A model generated the notes under the pieces. It had not been told where the DNA came from. It ran no database searches and worked only from the letters and a program-made list of their open reading frames with translations. DNA of 64,000 nt from Chaetoderma sp. LZ-2023a (lineage: Eukaryota > Mollusca > Caudofoveata > Chaetodermatida > Chaetodermatidae): positions 57,123,717 to 57,187,716 of the forward strand of contig CM067370.1 of the NCBI GenBank assembly GCA_034401795.1, in the 5' to 3' direction. The translations under genes were made by a program, and so were the position numbers. The first letter of the stretch is position 1. Each line of letters begins with the position of its first letter. This document shows, piece by piece, positions 1 through 10,721 of this stretch.

Positions 1-303
1 AGCAAGGAGCCATTGATCTCTGGAGACGAAAGTGGGACAAATTTATTGATGACGTAATTCGTGATCATTCAGACAGCATGACTGATTGATAATAAACTGG
101 AAGGTAGACACTTATTGAGTCTTTATGTTTTATATACTGCTCAAAAGATGTGCTTGGCATTGTGAGACCATTGCCCAAATCGACTTGTGGGTGGGCAAAT
201 AGGCTAACTGGTTTCCATTCAGTAACCACAATGCTGTGTTAGATAATAGTGTAATTTCCCGACCCAAGGCACTCATGGGGCGTGGTTAGAATTGATTTGA
301 ACA
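1..303. other. Left flank, no gene recognised
   Basis: AT-rich sequence ahead of the gypsy-like LTR. No coding or RNA signal is visible. Confidence 0.5.
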
Positions 304-543
304 TGTTGACAAGTTGACTTTGACAATAGACACATCTTATTAAACGAATAACTTTAGTTACATTACAGATAATAATAATACGATGTTACAAGTCAAACAT
401 TATTTGTATCAGCTAATATATTTTATATCAAAAATATGTCAAAGCAGCATAAAAATGATGAACCAGTCAGATGGTCAATTGATATGCAAATAACATGCTT
501 CAATCATTTATATTAAAATAGACTCAAATTATATTTTCCTGCA
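304..543 (-). repeat. 3' LTR of the outer gypsy-like element
   Basis: Direct-repeat partner of 22498-22761 with indels. On the minus strand it follows a purine-rich stretch (about 544-560) resembling a polypurine tract. Confidence 0.55.
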
Positions 544-580
544 TCTACTACATCTTCCAGAATGTGGAGGTTGATTGTTC

Positions 581-1190
<610 letters not shown>

Positions 1191-1469
1191 TTAAACAGCA
1201 AAGTATGTTAGAAGTGAATACAACATGACTATATTATAGGCTGTGTGGATGACTTTAATCGGCTGTGCCTGATCTGAAATACGTTCCGCTGAGATGTGAT
1301 AGCTAAGTAAGTCAATTGATGTACTCGCAAAATCATACTTCTTCCTCTTGAGCTCCAGGTTATGCTCAAGGAGCATCTCCATTACAAGAGTAAGATCGTG
1401 TGCATGCTCTTCGGATCTCCTAAAGAAGATTACAATGTCGTCAACAAAGACTTTTGCCAACATCACCAT
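1191..1469 (-). pseudogene. Gypsy reverse transcriptase palm fragment
   Basis: The minus-strand frame has the RT active-site motif FVDD followed by IVIF and the helix typical of Ty3/gypsy RT (HDL..V.EML..HNLELK..K..F), then the GYxIS-like strand. It stops after 92 residues. It is the 3' continuation expected for the RT fingers segment near 20.5 kb, and it ends just where the Polinton inverted repeat begins. Confidence 0.75.
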
Positions 1470-1476
1470 GGAAAAT

Positions 1477-1941
1477 AGCTGCGAAACGTAGCCCCACGCT
1501 ATTCTGCTTACGACGTTATGCTAAGCCTGGGGCTTACGATGCCAACTGTACAAAAAAAACTGGAATTAAATAAGATTTTCCTCTCGCTTCTTGAGTTTAG
1601 CACTTACATCGCCCAAATTTCACACACGTCTACCGCATATAGCCTGTTATTGAACGATATACACTTTATTGCACAATATTTCATTTATTTTGATACAAGG
1701 CCCAATACATTTCACGGCCGAGCGTATTTCGAGTGAATCATGCGTCAATTCCAGCGCGCCAGCCATCTTGTCCTAGTTACCGCTATGAATCATGGGAGAT
1801 GCACTGCCGTATTTGGAAGACGAGGTAACGCATGCCATATATGGGCAAGTGGGCGGAGCGGTCTGATACTCACGCTGAGGCGCGCAATTTTACTACGATT
1901 ATAGTATAAATTCGTAAACAACCAGATGATAAACGAGCATG
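1477..1941 (+). repeat. Left terminal inverted repeat of Polinton copy 1
   Basis: Aligns with the reverse complement of 19784-20230, with roughly 15% mismatch and small indels in the well-matched part (1553-1941). The outer 75 bp match less well, so the outer edge is approximate. Confidence 0.65.
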
Positions 1942-2690
1942 ATTCATCACATAAAATCTACTTTAGCCCAACGTAACTAACTTACCATCAGCCAGCCAAC
2001 GTAAATACAACGTAGGCCCAACGTAACTAATTTTCTATTAATCAACCACACATAAGGACAACGTTGGGCCAACGAAACCACATGTTGGACCAACATAAGG
2101 CCAACGAGCAAAACTACATTGGGCCAACAATAAAACGTATGTTGGGCCAACGAAACAATGTTTGCTGGGATGTATTTCCCTCACGAAATGCAGATGGCCA
2201 CAGAGAGCATCGCCAGCAAACAATGTTACTTTGGGCCAATGTTGATTCAACCAAAAACAATCAGAGATCACAATTAACTATCGGCAAGCAGGTTGTTTTC
2301 TGTGTCAGGTATCATAACCAAATTTGGAGTTTCATTGTTTACAACTTCTTGTGCTAAAATTTGAGTAAAATTCGGATCAGTATAGTTTCTTCTGATATAA
2401 ATATAGTCACAGACAGACAGACAGACAACGTAGTTTTGCTCATTGGGTTTACATTGAACCAACGTATTGCACACGTTTACGCATGTAGATACAACGTTTG
2501 GCCAAAAATAACTAATTGAATATCAGCATTTAGCCAGCCCATGTAAATACAACGTTAGCCCAACGTAACCAATTATCTATCACTCAACCAATGTAATGCA
2601 AATGTTGGGCCAAGGGAACAACACGAACAAAACTACGTTGGGACAAAGACTAAAATTTACGCTGGGCCAAGGAAACTATGATTGCTAGGG
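1942..2690. repeat. Degenerate CGTTGGGCCAACG repeat field
   Basis: Many scattered copies of TTGGGCCAACG and close variants at irregular 20-60 bp spacing, several as self-complementary CGTTGGGCCAACG cores. No gene is seen. Confidence 0.75.
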
Positions 2691-2976
2691 CTATGAGTAG
2701 TAGTGTTGGGGTCAAAATTATACCACCTCCATCAACTGGCCGCCGTTCGGCGATCCGTGGCCACCACCGCCCTCTCCATCCCTGGGGCATAGGTTGGTGA
2801 GACATGTGGTTGGTGTATGCCGCTAGATGGAGGCCCAGGGTTGTTGAGACAGGTGGTTGGTATACCTCTAGATGGAGGCCCCAGGGATTGAGAGGGCGGT
2901 GGGGGCCACGGATCGCCGAACGGCTGCCAATAGAGGGAGGTTGTATCATTTTAATCCCGACATTACTACTAATGAT
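2690..2976. repeat. Foldback (imperfect inverted repeat) with GC-rich arms
   Basis: Arm 2692-2788 matches the reverse complement of 2878-2975, including CGTTCGGCGATCCGTGG and CCGCCCTCTC blocks. The centre contains two GGTTGTTGAGACA-like direct repeats. A third copy of the inner arm end lies at 2978-3012. Confidence 0.75.
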
Positions 2977-3012
2977 ACCACCGCCCTCTCAATCCCTGGG
3001 GCATAGGTTGCG

Positions 3013-3658
3013 GGGGCCAGGTGCGGGGGCCACCACGTGCCCAGACAGGCAACCACAGGGATATACACCACCCACAGGTACTGATCGCCACACATAATAG
3101 GGTCTGAACACCCATTTAGAGACAGGCATCCACAGGGATATACACCACCCACAGGTACTGATCGCCAGCACCACACATAATAGGCCTGAACGCCCAGACA
3201 GCGGATATACACCACCCACAGGTACTGATCGCCACACATAATAGGGTCTGAAAGCCCATTTAGAGACAGGCATCCACAGGGATATACACCACCCACAGGT
3301 ACTGATCGCCAGCACCACACATAATAGGTCTGAACGCTGATCGCCACACATAATAGGGTCTGAACACCCATTTAGAGACAGGCATCCACAGGGATATACA
3401 CCACCCACAGGCACTGATCGCCAGCACCACACATAATAGGTCTGAACGCCCAGACAGCAGATATACACCACCCACAGGTACTGATCGCCACACATAATAG
3501 GGTCTGAAAGCCCATTTAGAGACAGGCATCCACAGGGATATACACCACCCACAGGTACTGATCGCCAGCACCACACATAATAGGTCTGAACGCTGATCGC
3601 CACACATAATAGCATCTGAACGGCCATTTAGAGACAGGCATCCACAGGGATATACACC
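3013..3658. repeat. Higher-order tandem array, 256-bp period
   Basis: The phrase GACAGGCATCCACAGGG recurs at 3121, 3377 and 3633, a period of 256 bp. Each period is built from variant subunits of about 66-80 bp containing GGATATACACCA. The array ends exactly at the ATG of the next gene, where GGATATACACC is followed by ATG instead of the repeat. Long repetitive minus-strand frames across it are read-through of the array. Confidence 0.9.
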
Positions 3659-4027
3659 ATGAGTACTGTTGCACAGATTCACGCTATTGCAAAGCAATTC
3701 GGCCGTCGAGGCTACTCTAAGGCCAAGAAAGCCGACCTGCTCCAGATGATCGACCAGGTCCGTGCCGAGGAGTGGCAGAAGCGACTCTCCCGAGCAATGA
3801 ATACGGGAAGGTTTCGAGCGCTTACCGAGGATCCTTGGAATCCCCACAAGAAAGCACAGTGGATACGTGAGTTTAGTCAGTTGGACGAGGATGTGACTGC
3901 TAGCTTGCGAGCCAAGGCTGTAGCGAGGCGGATGGAGGCCCATTCACTGGAGCCCTTAACTCTCCAACGCAGGATCGTTAAGCAATGCCAAGGTCTGAGC
4001 ATAGGGGGGGGGGGGGCAGAGTTCTGA
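3659..4027 (+). CDS. Polinton leftmost ORF, possible N-terminal part of PolB
   Basis: A 122-residue frame starting at ATG, basic and helical, with a SAP-like stretch (SKAKKADLLQMI, residues about 20-31). It ends just after a run of 13 G at 4004-4016, a likely slippage frameshift. Sequence in another frame downstream continues into the PolB N-terminal region, so this may be the start of the polymerase ORF rather than a separate gene. The start is supported by GATATAC immediately upstream, part of the tandem array. I see no known catalytic motif. Confidence 0.5.
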   Translation: MSTVAQIHAIAKQFGRRGYSKAKKADLLQMIDQVRAEEWQKRLSRAMNTGRFRALTEDPWNPHKKAQWIREFSQLDEDVTASLRAKAVARRMEAHSLEPLTLQRRIVKQCQGLSIGGGGAEF

Positions 4028-7000
4028 ACCCTTAGCCTGGAGCATGAGGCGAGAAGGCGAACACATTCTCGGTTGCGTCTCGGCGAAAGGGAGACAGAGG
4101 ATAGAGGATGCCGGTCAGTATGCTGGACATTCTTCAGAGGTCTAGAAGGAGACCTCACAGGCCGGATCATGCAAAAGATCCAACAGTCTGTCCAGAATAC
4201 CTTCTACCTCCGCTACACCCATACCTATCGCATCCGTCACATCGAAGATGGTAGGATGATGCTCTTCCACAAGAATGCTCCAGGGAGCCCGTGACTGAAC
4301 ACGATAGGAGCAGCTCAGGACTGGGTGGTAGCAAGAGAGCAAGCCCGCCTCGACACACAATATCGATTGACCCAACACCAAGTGGGCTTTTGTTTGATCA
4401 ATCAGCGCTGAGGTCATGGCTGTCATCGACCGCCAACCTATGCTTGGGACAGGCCCCCTCCCAGACTCGCTACGACAGAAGAAGAGTATGACTGCCCTCG
4501 ACACCTACAGGGACAACATGTGTCTCTGGAGATGTCTAGCAGTCCACCGAGGAGCGAGACCTGATAGAAGTACAGCTCCTGCACGAGAGCTTGCCACACA
4601 GTTCTGCGGCAAGACAGTACCTGATGTCCACAAGACCTCGCTGGATCAGCTGGACAAGGCAGAGTTCTTTGCCAAGATCGGGATTCGCGTGTATGAAGCA
4701 ACCGAAGAGGGCACCTGCACATGATCAGGCAAGCGGCTCACTACCATGACACCATGCCCATCGGAGTGTGGGACCACCAAGCCTTCTACATCAAGAACAT
4801 CCAAGCGGGCACTTACACTAGTCTGCAGTCACTGTCAGCAGAGGTTTACACAGGCATGCCATCTTCAACGCCACGCTGATCACTGTATAGGCTGCAAAAT
4901 AAAAATCATGTGTCCTGGCGAGAAGGTTGAGGCGCCACAGTCTGCGTATGAGAAAGCCTTCTATCCACCCCAACCATCCAGTTCAGCGGCTACTCGTTGG
5001 ATCGAGTATGAGTCGAGAAACAGGCGTACACATACACCATATAGAGTGGGGGCACGATGGCGAGCATTGGATCAAGGGCGCTCCCATAGATGGTTATGAT
5101 CCGACCACCAACACCGTTTACCAGTTCCATGGCTGTCACTGGCACGGGTGTCCACAACACCAGCGAGGTGAGGATGTCGAACAAAGATACCGCAAGACAG
5201 TCCTGAGAGAGGAGAAGCTGAGAGCCTCTGGATGCACGCTTGTGGTACAGTGGGAGTGCTGTATAAAACGCTGCCCAAGCGTCACTAAACCAGTTCGGAC
5301 TGTCCCATACCCACACTTCATAGTTTACGACTTCGAAGCACTCCTAGATGGTATCAAGACTCATCCTACTGAGACTCTCACGATCGAGAATACTCACATA
5401 CCTATATCTGTGTCAGTTGGCTGCTCCTTAGAGGGTGCCACGAGTGAGCCCACTCACCTCTCCGGTCCTGACCTCAAAGAACTAATCAGCGAGTTCATGC
5501 TGGAGATCCAACAGTGAGCATCTCTAATACGGACAAGGGTTAGGGCACAGTACATACCAACAGGCCTGGACAAGCTCCCAAAGCAACAGCAGCGACTGAT
5601 CAACGAGTGGTGTGACCAAGTGCCTGTACGGGGGTTCAACTCTGGGCGGTATGACCTGAACCTGATCAAGAAGTACTTTGTCGATGAGCTGAATGACAGT
5701 ACAGGTACGGTGAAAGTCGCCAAGAAGGCTAGTCAGACCATGTTCCTCATCACACCTGAGCTACGGTTTCTCGATGTGCTGAACTAACTCGGCCCAGGAG
5801 TCTCGTATGGGTCAAAGCTTATGAGTGTACACAGCAGAAGAGCTGGCTCCCATATCAATGGTTTGACACACATGAGAGGCTCAAATATCCAGGGCTTGCT
5901 GACTACTCAGCATGGACATCTAAGCTCAAGGGAACAAGCGAACAGAGTGGGAACAGTGTAACCAGACATTCAGCGAGCATGGAATGTGGACATTCGCAGA
6001 CTGGCTGTGATACTACAACAACCTGGATGTCAGTCCATTCATCGAAGCCCTAGAGCGGATGCGGGAGTTCTACACAGAACGAGAAATAGACATCCTCAAA
6101 GACGTGTTGTCTCTCCCAGGTGTGTCACTGCAGTACCTCCTACGTGGAACTGCTCAGCACATGCCGGATGTTAGCCTCTATTCACCAGACAAGGAAGCCT
6201 ACGAGATGCTGAAGGGTGCTGTTGTTGGAAGTCCCTGCATCGTGTTCACCAGACACTACGAGGCCGGTGTGACTCGAATCCGCCAGATTGAGCATGTCTG
6301 CCAACGTCTACTCAGCTACGACGCAAATGCTCTGTACCTGTGAACGATGGCCAAAGAGATGCCATGTGGTAAGGAGAAAGTGCGCCAGTGGTCCTGTGCC
6401 AGAGGGGTAGCTAGTTTTAACGAGGCTCTCCTAGCAGACAGCTGGTTTGGGTTTGCTGAGGTGGATATAGAGGTCCCCAAGGCTCTGTGGGCAAAGTTTG
6501 AGGAAATGCCTCCTCTCCATAACGGCGAGATCCCGGTAGAGGCAATCTCATCTGAGATGCTGGCATATCTAGGGTGAACAGGGAGGAAGCAGCCCACCAC
6601 CCAGAAGCTGGTCGGTGCCGTCTCTGGCAAGAAGCGGCTGCTGTACACCCCAACCCTCATGTGGTATATAACCCATGGCCTGGAGATCACTGCTGTATAC
6701 TGCACCATAGACTATGAGGCCAAGCGCCCATTCGAGTGGTTTGTGGAGAATGATATGGAGGCCCGCTGCTCAGGAGATGTAGATAAGAGCAAAGCGCTCT
6801 TGGCAGATCGCTTCAAACTCCTCGGCAACAGTGCATACGGGAAGCTCATCGAGGGCCTAGAACGTCATAGCAACACCAGCTTCATGAAGGATGAATGCAT
6901 GGTAGACAAGGCCCTGCGTAGTGCATGGTTCGAAGATCTCGAGGAGATCGGTGAGTCATATGAGCTCCAGAGTCGCAAGCTGAGAATCACAATTCGAAGG

Positions 7001-7590
7001 CCCTTCCAGGTGGGGATAGCCGTTTATGAGCTCGCAAAGCTGCGAATGCTGGAGTTCTACTATGACTTCCTCGATCGCTACATAGCTTGTGACAGCTTTG
7101 AGTACCTGCAGCTGGACACTGACTCCGCGTATATCGCTATAGCAGGCTCCAACCTCGATGACGTTATTCGCCCTGAGATGCGGGCAGAGTACCAGGCTCA
7201 TAAGCGGGACTGGCTAGCTTGGGACAAATGGTCTGGATGGACTCCTGGACTGTTCAAGCACGAGTTCGAAGGATCTCATGGCATTGCTCTCTGCTCCAAA
7301 TGCTACTACGTGGAGAGCACAGCTGCAAGTAAGTGCTGCACTAAGGGAATGTCAAAGCGGCAGAATGAGGTCTCTTGACAGAGGTTCTACAGCACCCTAC
7401 ATGCCAGGGTGGACAGAGCTAAAAACCGAGGCCTACACATGCTCAACCAGGGTATGGTGACATATGCGCAGGAAAAACTCGGACTCCGCTTACTATGATG
7501 AGAGCCATGTACTGCCAGATGGGGTCCATACCGAGCCCATCGAGTATCATGTTAGCACCCGAGGGGGTGGTAGCTGTGTGTCTTCAGGGA
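4028..7590 (+). pseudogene. Polinton family-B DNA polymerase (PolB), broken
   Basis: Protein-primed-type polymerase expected to replicate the element. In order: an N-terminal region (4170-4720), a C2H2-type finger (CSHCQQRF...RHADHC, about 4828-4890), the YQFHGCHWHGCPQH module characteristic of Polinton PolB (about 5119-5163), ExoI YDFEALLD (about 5328), ExoII GFNSGRYDLNLIKK (about 5633), ExoIII YYNNLDVSPF (about 6031), Pol A YDANALYL (about 6318), Pol B LLGNSAYGKLIEG (about 6821-6860) and Pol C LQLDTDSAYIA (about 7110). In-frame stops at 5515, about 5785, about 6029, 6341 and 6575, plus several frameshifts, kill it; four of these five are TGA. Its 3' end runs into the convergent integrase. 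Identity is certain; function is lost. Confidence 0.95.
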
Positions 7591-8763
7591 CTAGCTGAAG
7601 TTCTTCTATGACAAATGGTCGCCTAGGCACTCCGTGCGGGTGTGCCAGGTAGTACAGTGTAGGCCGCCCCTCCGCCTCCACATACCTGTCAAGCCTGTAA
7701 ACATCCATCGACCAGTTAGGATCTGTTGCACGCCGTCGACCACCTTCCAGCTCACCAGGCTCATACATGTACTGAACCAGAGCATCAGGGTGTAGGCACT
7801 CCTCTCCCTTGTTCGCTCCTCTAGAGCTGTGACCAGCAGAGTGTCTGATAGCCTCTAACGGCTTCTTCCCGATTAGCCTAGTAACCTCGGCATTGGATCT
7901 CTCCACCACAGCAGGCAGCCCTCTCACCCATACTCTAGAACGTTCACTCGGTGCGGCCATTTCCTGGGCGTATTGGTGTGGGAACAGTCTCTCTGCCAGT
8001 GTCTGATTCCAGCACTCAACGATAGCCTGGGCACGGTGATGCCTACCTCGCCTCGCCTAACTGCCACACTGTGTTTCCGCATGAGGGCTTCAGTCTCCCC
8101 TCTGAACTCCTTACCCTCATCCACCTGCAACAATTCTGGCCACTGGAGGGGATTTTCCGAAGCCTCGTAGACACCCTGGAATGCCTGGGCCACCTGGCCA
8201 GCTGACTTGTCTGTGAGCGGTACTGCCGCCTTGTACCTGCTGGCGACATCGACGATGGTGAGGGCATACTTGTAGGTCTTACGACCAACCGAGTCATGTG
8301 GAAGGAATAGAACATCTGCCTGGTGAACCCTGTTCAGGACAGTTTCCGCAAAATGGGCATGCCTGGTGTGCCATGGACGAGGTCTGTAAATCTGCCACAT
8401 CGCCTGGCGGCTGAGCCACTGGCTAACTGTCTCCAATGTGAAGTTGTGGCCCTTGCGACATGCAGCCTCGACTAGTTCAGGGGGCTCACTGTTATATCCC
8501 CCAGGCTGATAGTAGAGTTCACCAAGAAAGACGGTTGATAAACTCCCAGATTTCATCACTGACGTCCACTCCCATCCTGTCACGCACGGCCTGGGTGAAC
8601 TCTAAACAGATGAACAGACAGCCGTCATTCATTCGCCCATCACTGAAGACCTCAAACACCTCCATACACCGGCGTCTAATTCTGCTGGATCCTCACTGAA
8701 CAGTGGTTTATCGACCAACCCTCGGAAGTTAAGGGACTTGACCAGGTCGTACAGAGACACCAT
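7547..8763 (-). pseudogene. Polinton rve-family integrase, frameshifted
   Basis: DDE-type integrase that would insert the element. The start is ATG at 8763 (MVSLYDLVK), directly behind TTTAAGCC-GTAC-TATATA. Catalytic triad: Asp in ALTIVDVASRY (about 8245), Asp in LLQVDEGKEF (about 8120) and Glu in AIVECWNQTL (about 8005). The C-terminal part (YRLDRYVEAEGRPTLYYL) is the small beta-barrel or chromo-like region common at the end of these integrases. At least two frameshifts (about 8580-8630 and about 8045) separate the N-terminal, core and C-terminal pieces. It converges with PolB. Confidence 0.9.
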
Positions 8764-8786
8764 CTTTATATAGTACGGCTTAAATG
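8764..8786 (-). promoter_or_regulatory. TTTAAGCC-TATATA block upstream of integrase
   Basis: Minus strand: TTTAAGCC (8784-8777), four bases, TATATA (8772-8767), then AAG and ATG. It is the clearest instance of the block found before most Polinton genes here. Confidence 0.7.
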
Positions 8787-8831
8787 TTCGGCAGCCCAGA
8801 TGGCCGCAAGCGCTATGGCAACTTATGGTAG

Positions 8832-9180
8832 TCAAGGGCCTGCTACTCCGAAGAACATACCTACTCCTGAAGCGATGGCTGGTATGGCTTCAGAAATCTT
8901 CTCCACTCCATGGAGAGCATTGTTGGCGATCTTGCGGACCATCTCACCAGCCTTCGTTGTGAACAGAGCGATCAGAGCCCCAACTCCTGCCAGCGGACTG
9001 ATAGAACCTTTTACGTAAGTGCGAACTGGGGGACTCAGCTTCGTCGACAAGAAGGCAGCAAACTTCTCCATAGACAGCTTCTCCATCGCCTGGTTATGAC
9101 GCTCATGCTCGACCTCTGCTGCCTTCTTGTCCCCAGTTCGCTAAGGCTAACACGCCAACATTCAAGATTGCGGATGCCAT
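8832..9180 (-). pseudogene. Small Polinton protein with hydrophobic helix, frameshifted and rearranged
   Basis: Starts at ATG 9180 (MASAILN), behind a shared promoter block. A frameshift follows near ALANWG; the second frame reaches a stop at 8832 and contains a hydrophobic segment (LAGVGALIALF) and another near the end (GVGMFFGVAG). Copy 2 has the same MASAILN...ALANWG start at 58417, but there it continues into a coiled coil with a TM end, so one of the two copies is a fusion made by inversion. Function unknown. Confidence 0.6.
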
Positions 9181-9226
9181 GCTATAGACTACAGGTTAAA
9201 GCTACTATATAGCTGTCCCCCCAGCA
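9181..9226. promoter_or_regulatory. Divergent TTTAA/TATA block
   Basis: Plus strand: GGTTAAA (9194-9200), five bases, TATATA (9206-9211). Minus strand: TTTAACC followed by TATAGC and ATG at 9180. The same divergent arrangement is at 58364-58416 in copy 2. Confidence 0.6.
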
Positions 9227-9242
9227 ATGGATCCCCAGAGCG

Positions 9243-9512
9243 ATGTATGAACCAGAGGCTTATGAAGATCCAATCGAGGATATAGATGACGAGGACTATG
9301 ATGAGGAGGATGATGCAGCGGAGACCGCGAGTGAGTATGATGATGTAGAGCCTGAATCCCGCAAGCTAGTACACAGAGCGAAAGGAATCTTACGTTTGAG
9401 TACAGCAAAGCCCTCGAGCATATGCGCCAGAGGGAGGCAAGCCGATGCCAACTCCAAGCTCTCTGAGCCAAAGAGGCAGATGAGAGTCTCGATGAATACT
9501 ACGAGGCTGTAA
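9243..9512 (+). CDS. Acidic Polinton protein, N-terminal part real
   Basis: Begins MYEPEAYEDPIED and runs into a very acidic tract (residues about 10-35). Copy 2 has a matching MHEPEAFEDPVED start at 58363 but on the opposite strand relative to its neighbours. Beyond about residue 50 the frame is probably not ancestral, because 9395 onward codes in another frame for the coiled-coil/TM protein. Function unknown. Confidence 0.45.
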   Translation: MYEPEAYEDPIEDIDDEDYDEEDDAAETASEYDDVEPESRKLVHRAKGILRLSTAKPSSICARGRQADANSKLSEPKRQMRVSMNTTRL

Positions 9513-9634
9513 AGATATCTGAACGAACGCTCGACTATGAAGCATCAACAGGTCAGAAGACAGCAGAGCTTATAGTAGTGGTGACAGCTGCAGCGGTGAT
9601 GACAGGAGTCGTGCTCTACGCACGCTCAAGCTGA
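9395..9634 (+). pseudogene. Coiled-coil plus C-terminal TM fragment
   Basis: From FEYSKALEH the frame matches copy 2 (58555-58790) almost residue for residue, through SLDEYYE and TLDY, to a C-terminal hydrophobic helix (IVVVTAAAVMTGVVL). One in-frame TGA at 9464 lies where copy 2 has a coding codon. It is detached from its own N-terminus, which sits inverted at 9180-9050. Possibly a small membrane protein of the particle; unproven. Confidence 0.65.
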
Positions 9635-9747
9635 ATACCTGATGTGTTCAACACGCATACCTTAGCATAGCAAAAGTAAAGTACTATCACGCCTAATGAG
9701 CGAGTCCCAGATATGAGGTTTCTGGTGTTGAAGCTGAGCCAGCTGCC

Positions 9748-10585
9748 CTAATTAGGTGGGATGTACCTTCCCCCAAGGTGGTGACGGCCCTCGAGTGCCG
9801 ACTCGAGGTCGTCACTTCCACTGGTTAGGCGCAGAAGTGCATATGACTTAGTTTTCTGTCTGTAGAGTTGGTAATCAGCCAGCTCGTGTACCTCACCAAG
9901 AACATTGGTCCGAGCAACCACAAGCTTGAAGTCGTCTAGCTTATCCACCTGCTGGATGGCTCCTCCCCTCTGGACTTGGACCGCAACAGCGACACACTCC
10001 GATGCACCACGATGCAATGTCAGCTCTACCCGTTGGTTAGCTGTGGCTTGGAGCTGCTGGTGTTCTCGCTCCACATGCATGATCCACTATTTGGAACCCG
10101 TTTGCTTCAGCTCCTGGTCGTTCTCGTCATGCCAGACATGAAGTCTTGAAGCATTCATCGTCGCATCTGCGAGCTGCTCAGTGTACACCTGGAGGAATAG
10201 CCTATCCTGCATGCCAGCCGGATTCACGTGTATGTTCTCGAGGAGGGTTAAGAGTGGAACTGCCACAGGCTTCTCGACACCTGCCCGTAGTTCGAATTCC
10301 GTGAACCCCTCATTGCACCCCACAGCATAGTACCCCTTTCCTTCACGTAGAAGATTGGGCCACGAGCCAGCGGACCTTGGTCTCGGTACTCGTCGTTCCC
10401 AGAGGTGGCGTCCACGGTTCTGTGGCTCTGCACGCTCCCCCACCTCTTTAGAACCTGCGGGAGCTCTACCATCTGTTCTATTGTGCTCTGAAGCTTGAAC
10501 TTGAGTGTCATGCTCTTGATCTCGTGGATCTGTGCTGAGATTGCAAAGTCAATGTACTCCCCATCAGCGGACAACAGATTCTCAT
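9748..10585 (-). pseudogene. Unassigned Polinton protein of about 270 aa, two or more frameshifts
   Basis: Three overlapping minus-strand frames (10574-10248, 10443-10087, 10080-9748) together cover one gene starting near ATG 10585, behind a TTTGACCC-TATAC block. Visible stretches are strand-rich and hydrophilic (GYYAVGCNEGFTEFELRAG, DFKLVVARTNVLGEVHELAD). Size and position would suit a structural protein such as a minor capsid component, but no diagnostic motif is visible and I do not assign one. Confidence 0.6.
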
Positions 10586-10604
10586 CGTGTATACTGGGTC
10601 AAAT
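10586..10604 (-). promoter_or_regulatory. Decayed TTTGACCC-TATAC block
   Basis: Minus strand: TTTGACCC, two bases, TATACACG, then ATG at 10585. It fits the element-wide block with one substitution. Confidence 0.45.
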
Positions 10605-10691
10605 GACCATCAGGCAGTCCTTCCGAGGATCAGTGCAGTGCGATGTCGCAGGTTCAATGGCCCCATCTGGATGTTGCACATACTACAGCAT

Positions 10692-10721
10692 GTTTAAGAT
10701 CTGGGTATATAGAGGGGTTAA
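10692..10721 (+). promoter_or_regulatory. TTTAAG-TATATA block
   Basis: GTTTAAG (10692-10698), seven bases, TATATA (10706-10711), then ATG at 10722. Confidence 0.6.

Noticed and set aside
3013..3658. CRISPR-like array
   Set aside because: Eukaryotic context; units are nested variants with a 256-bp higher-order period and no unique spacers.
2989..3943. A 212-227 aa repetitive Cys/Trp-rich frame
   Set aside because: Reads through the 256-bp tandem array and into PolB-flanking sequence on the wrong strand.
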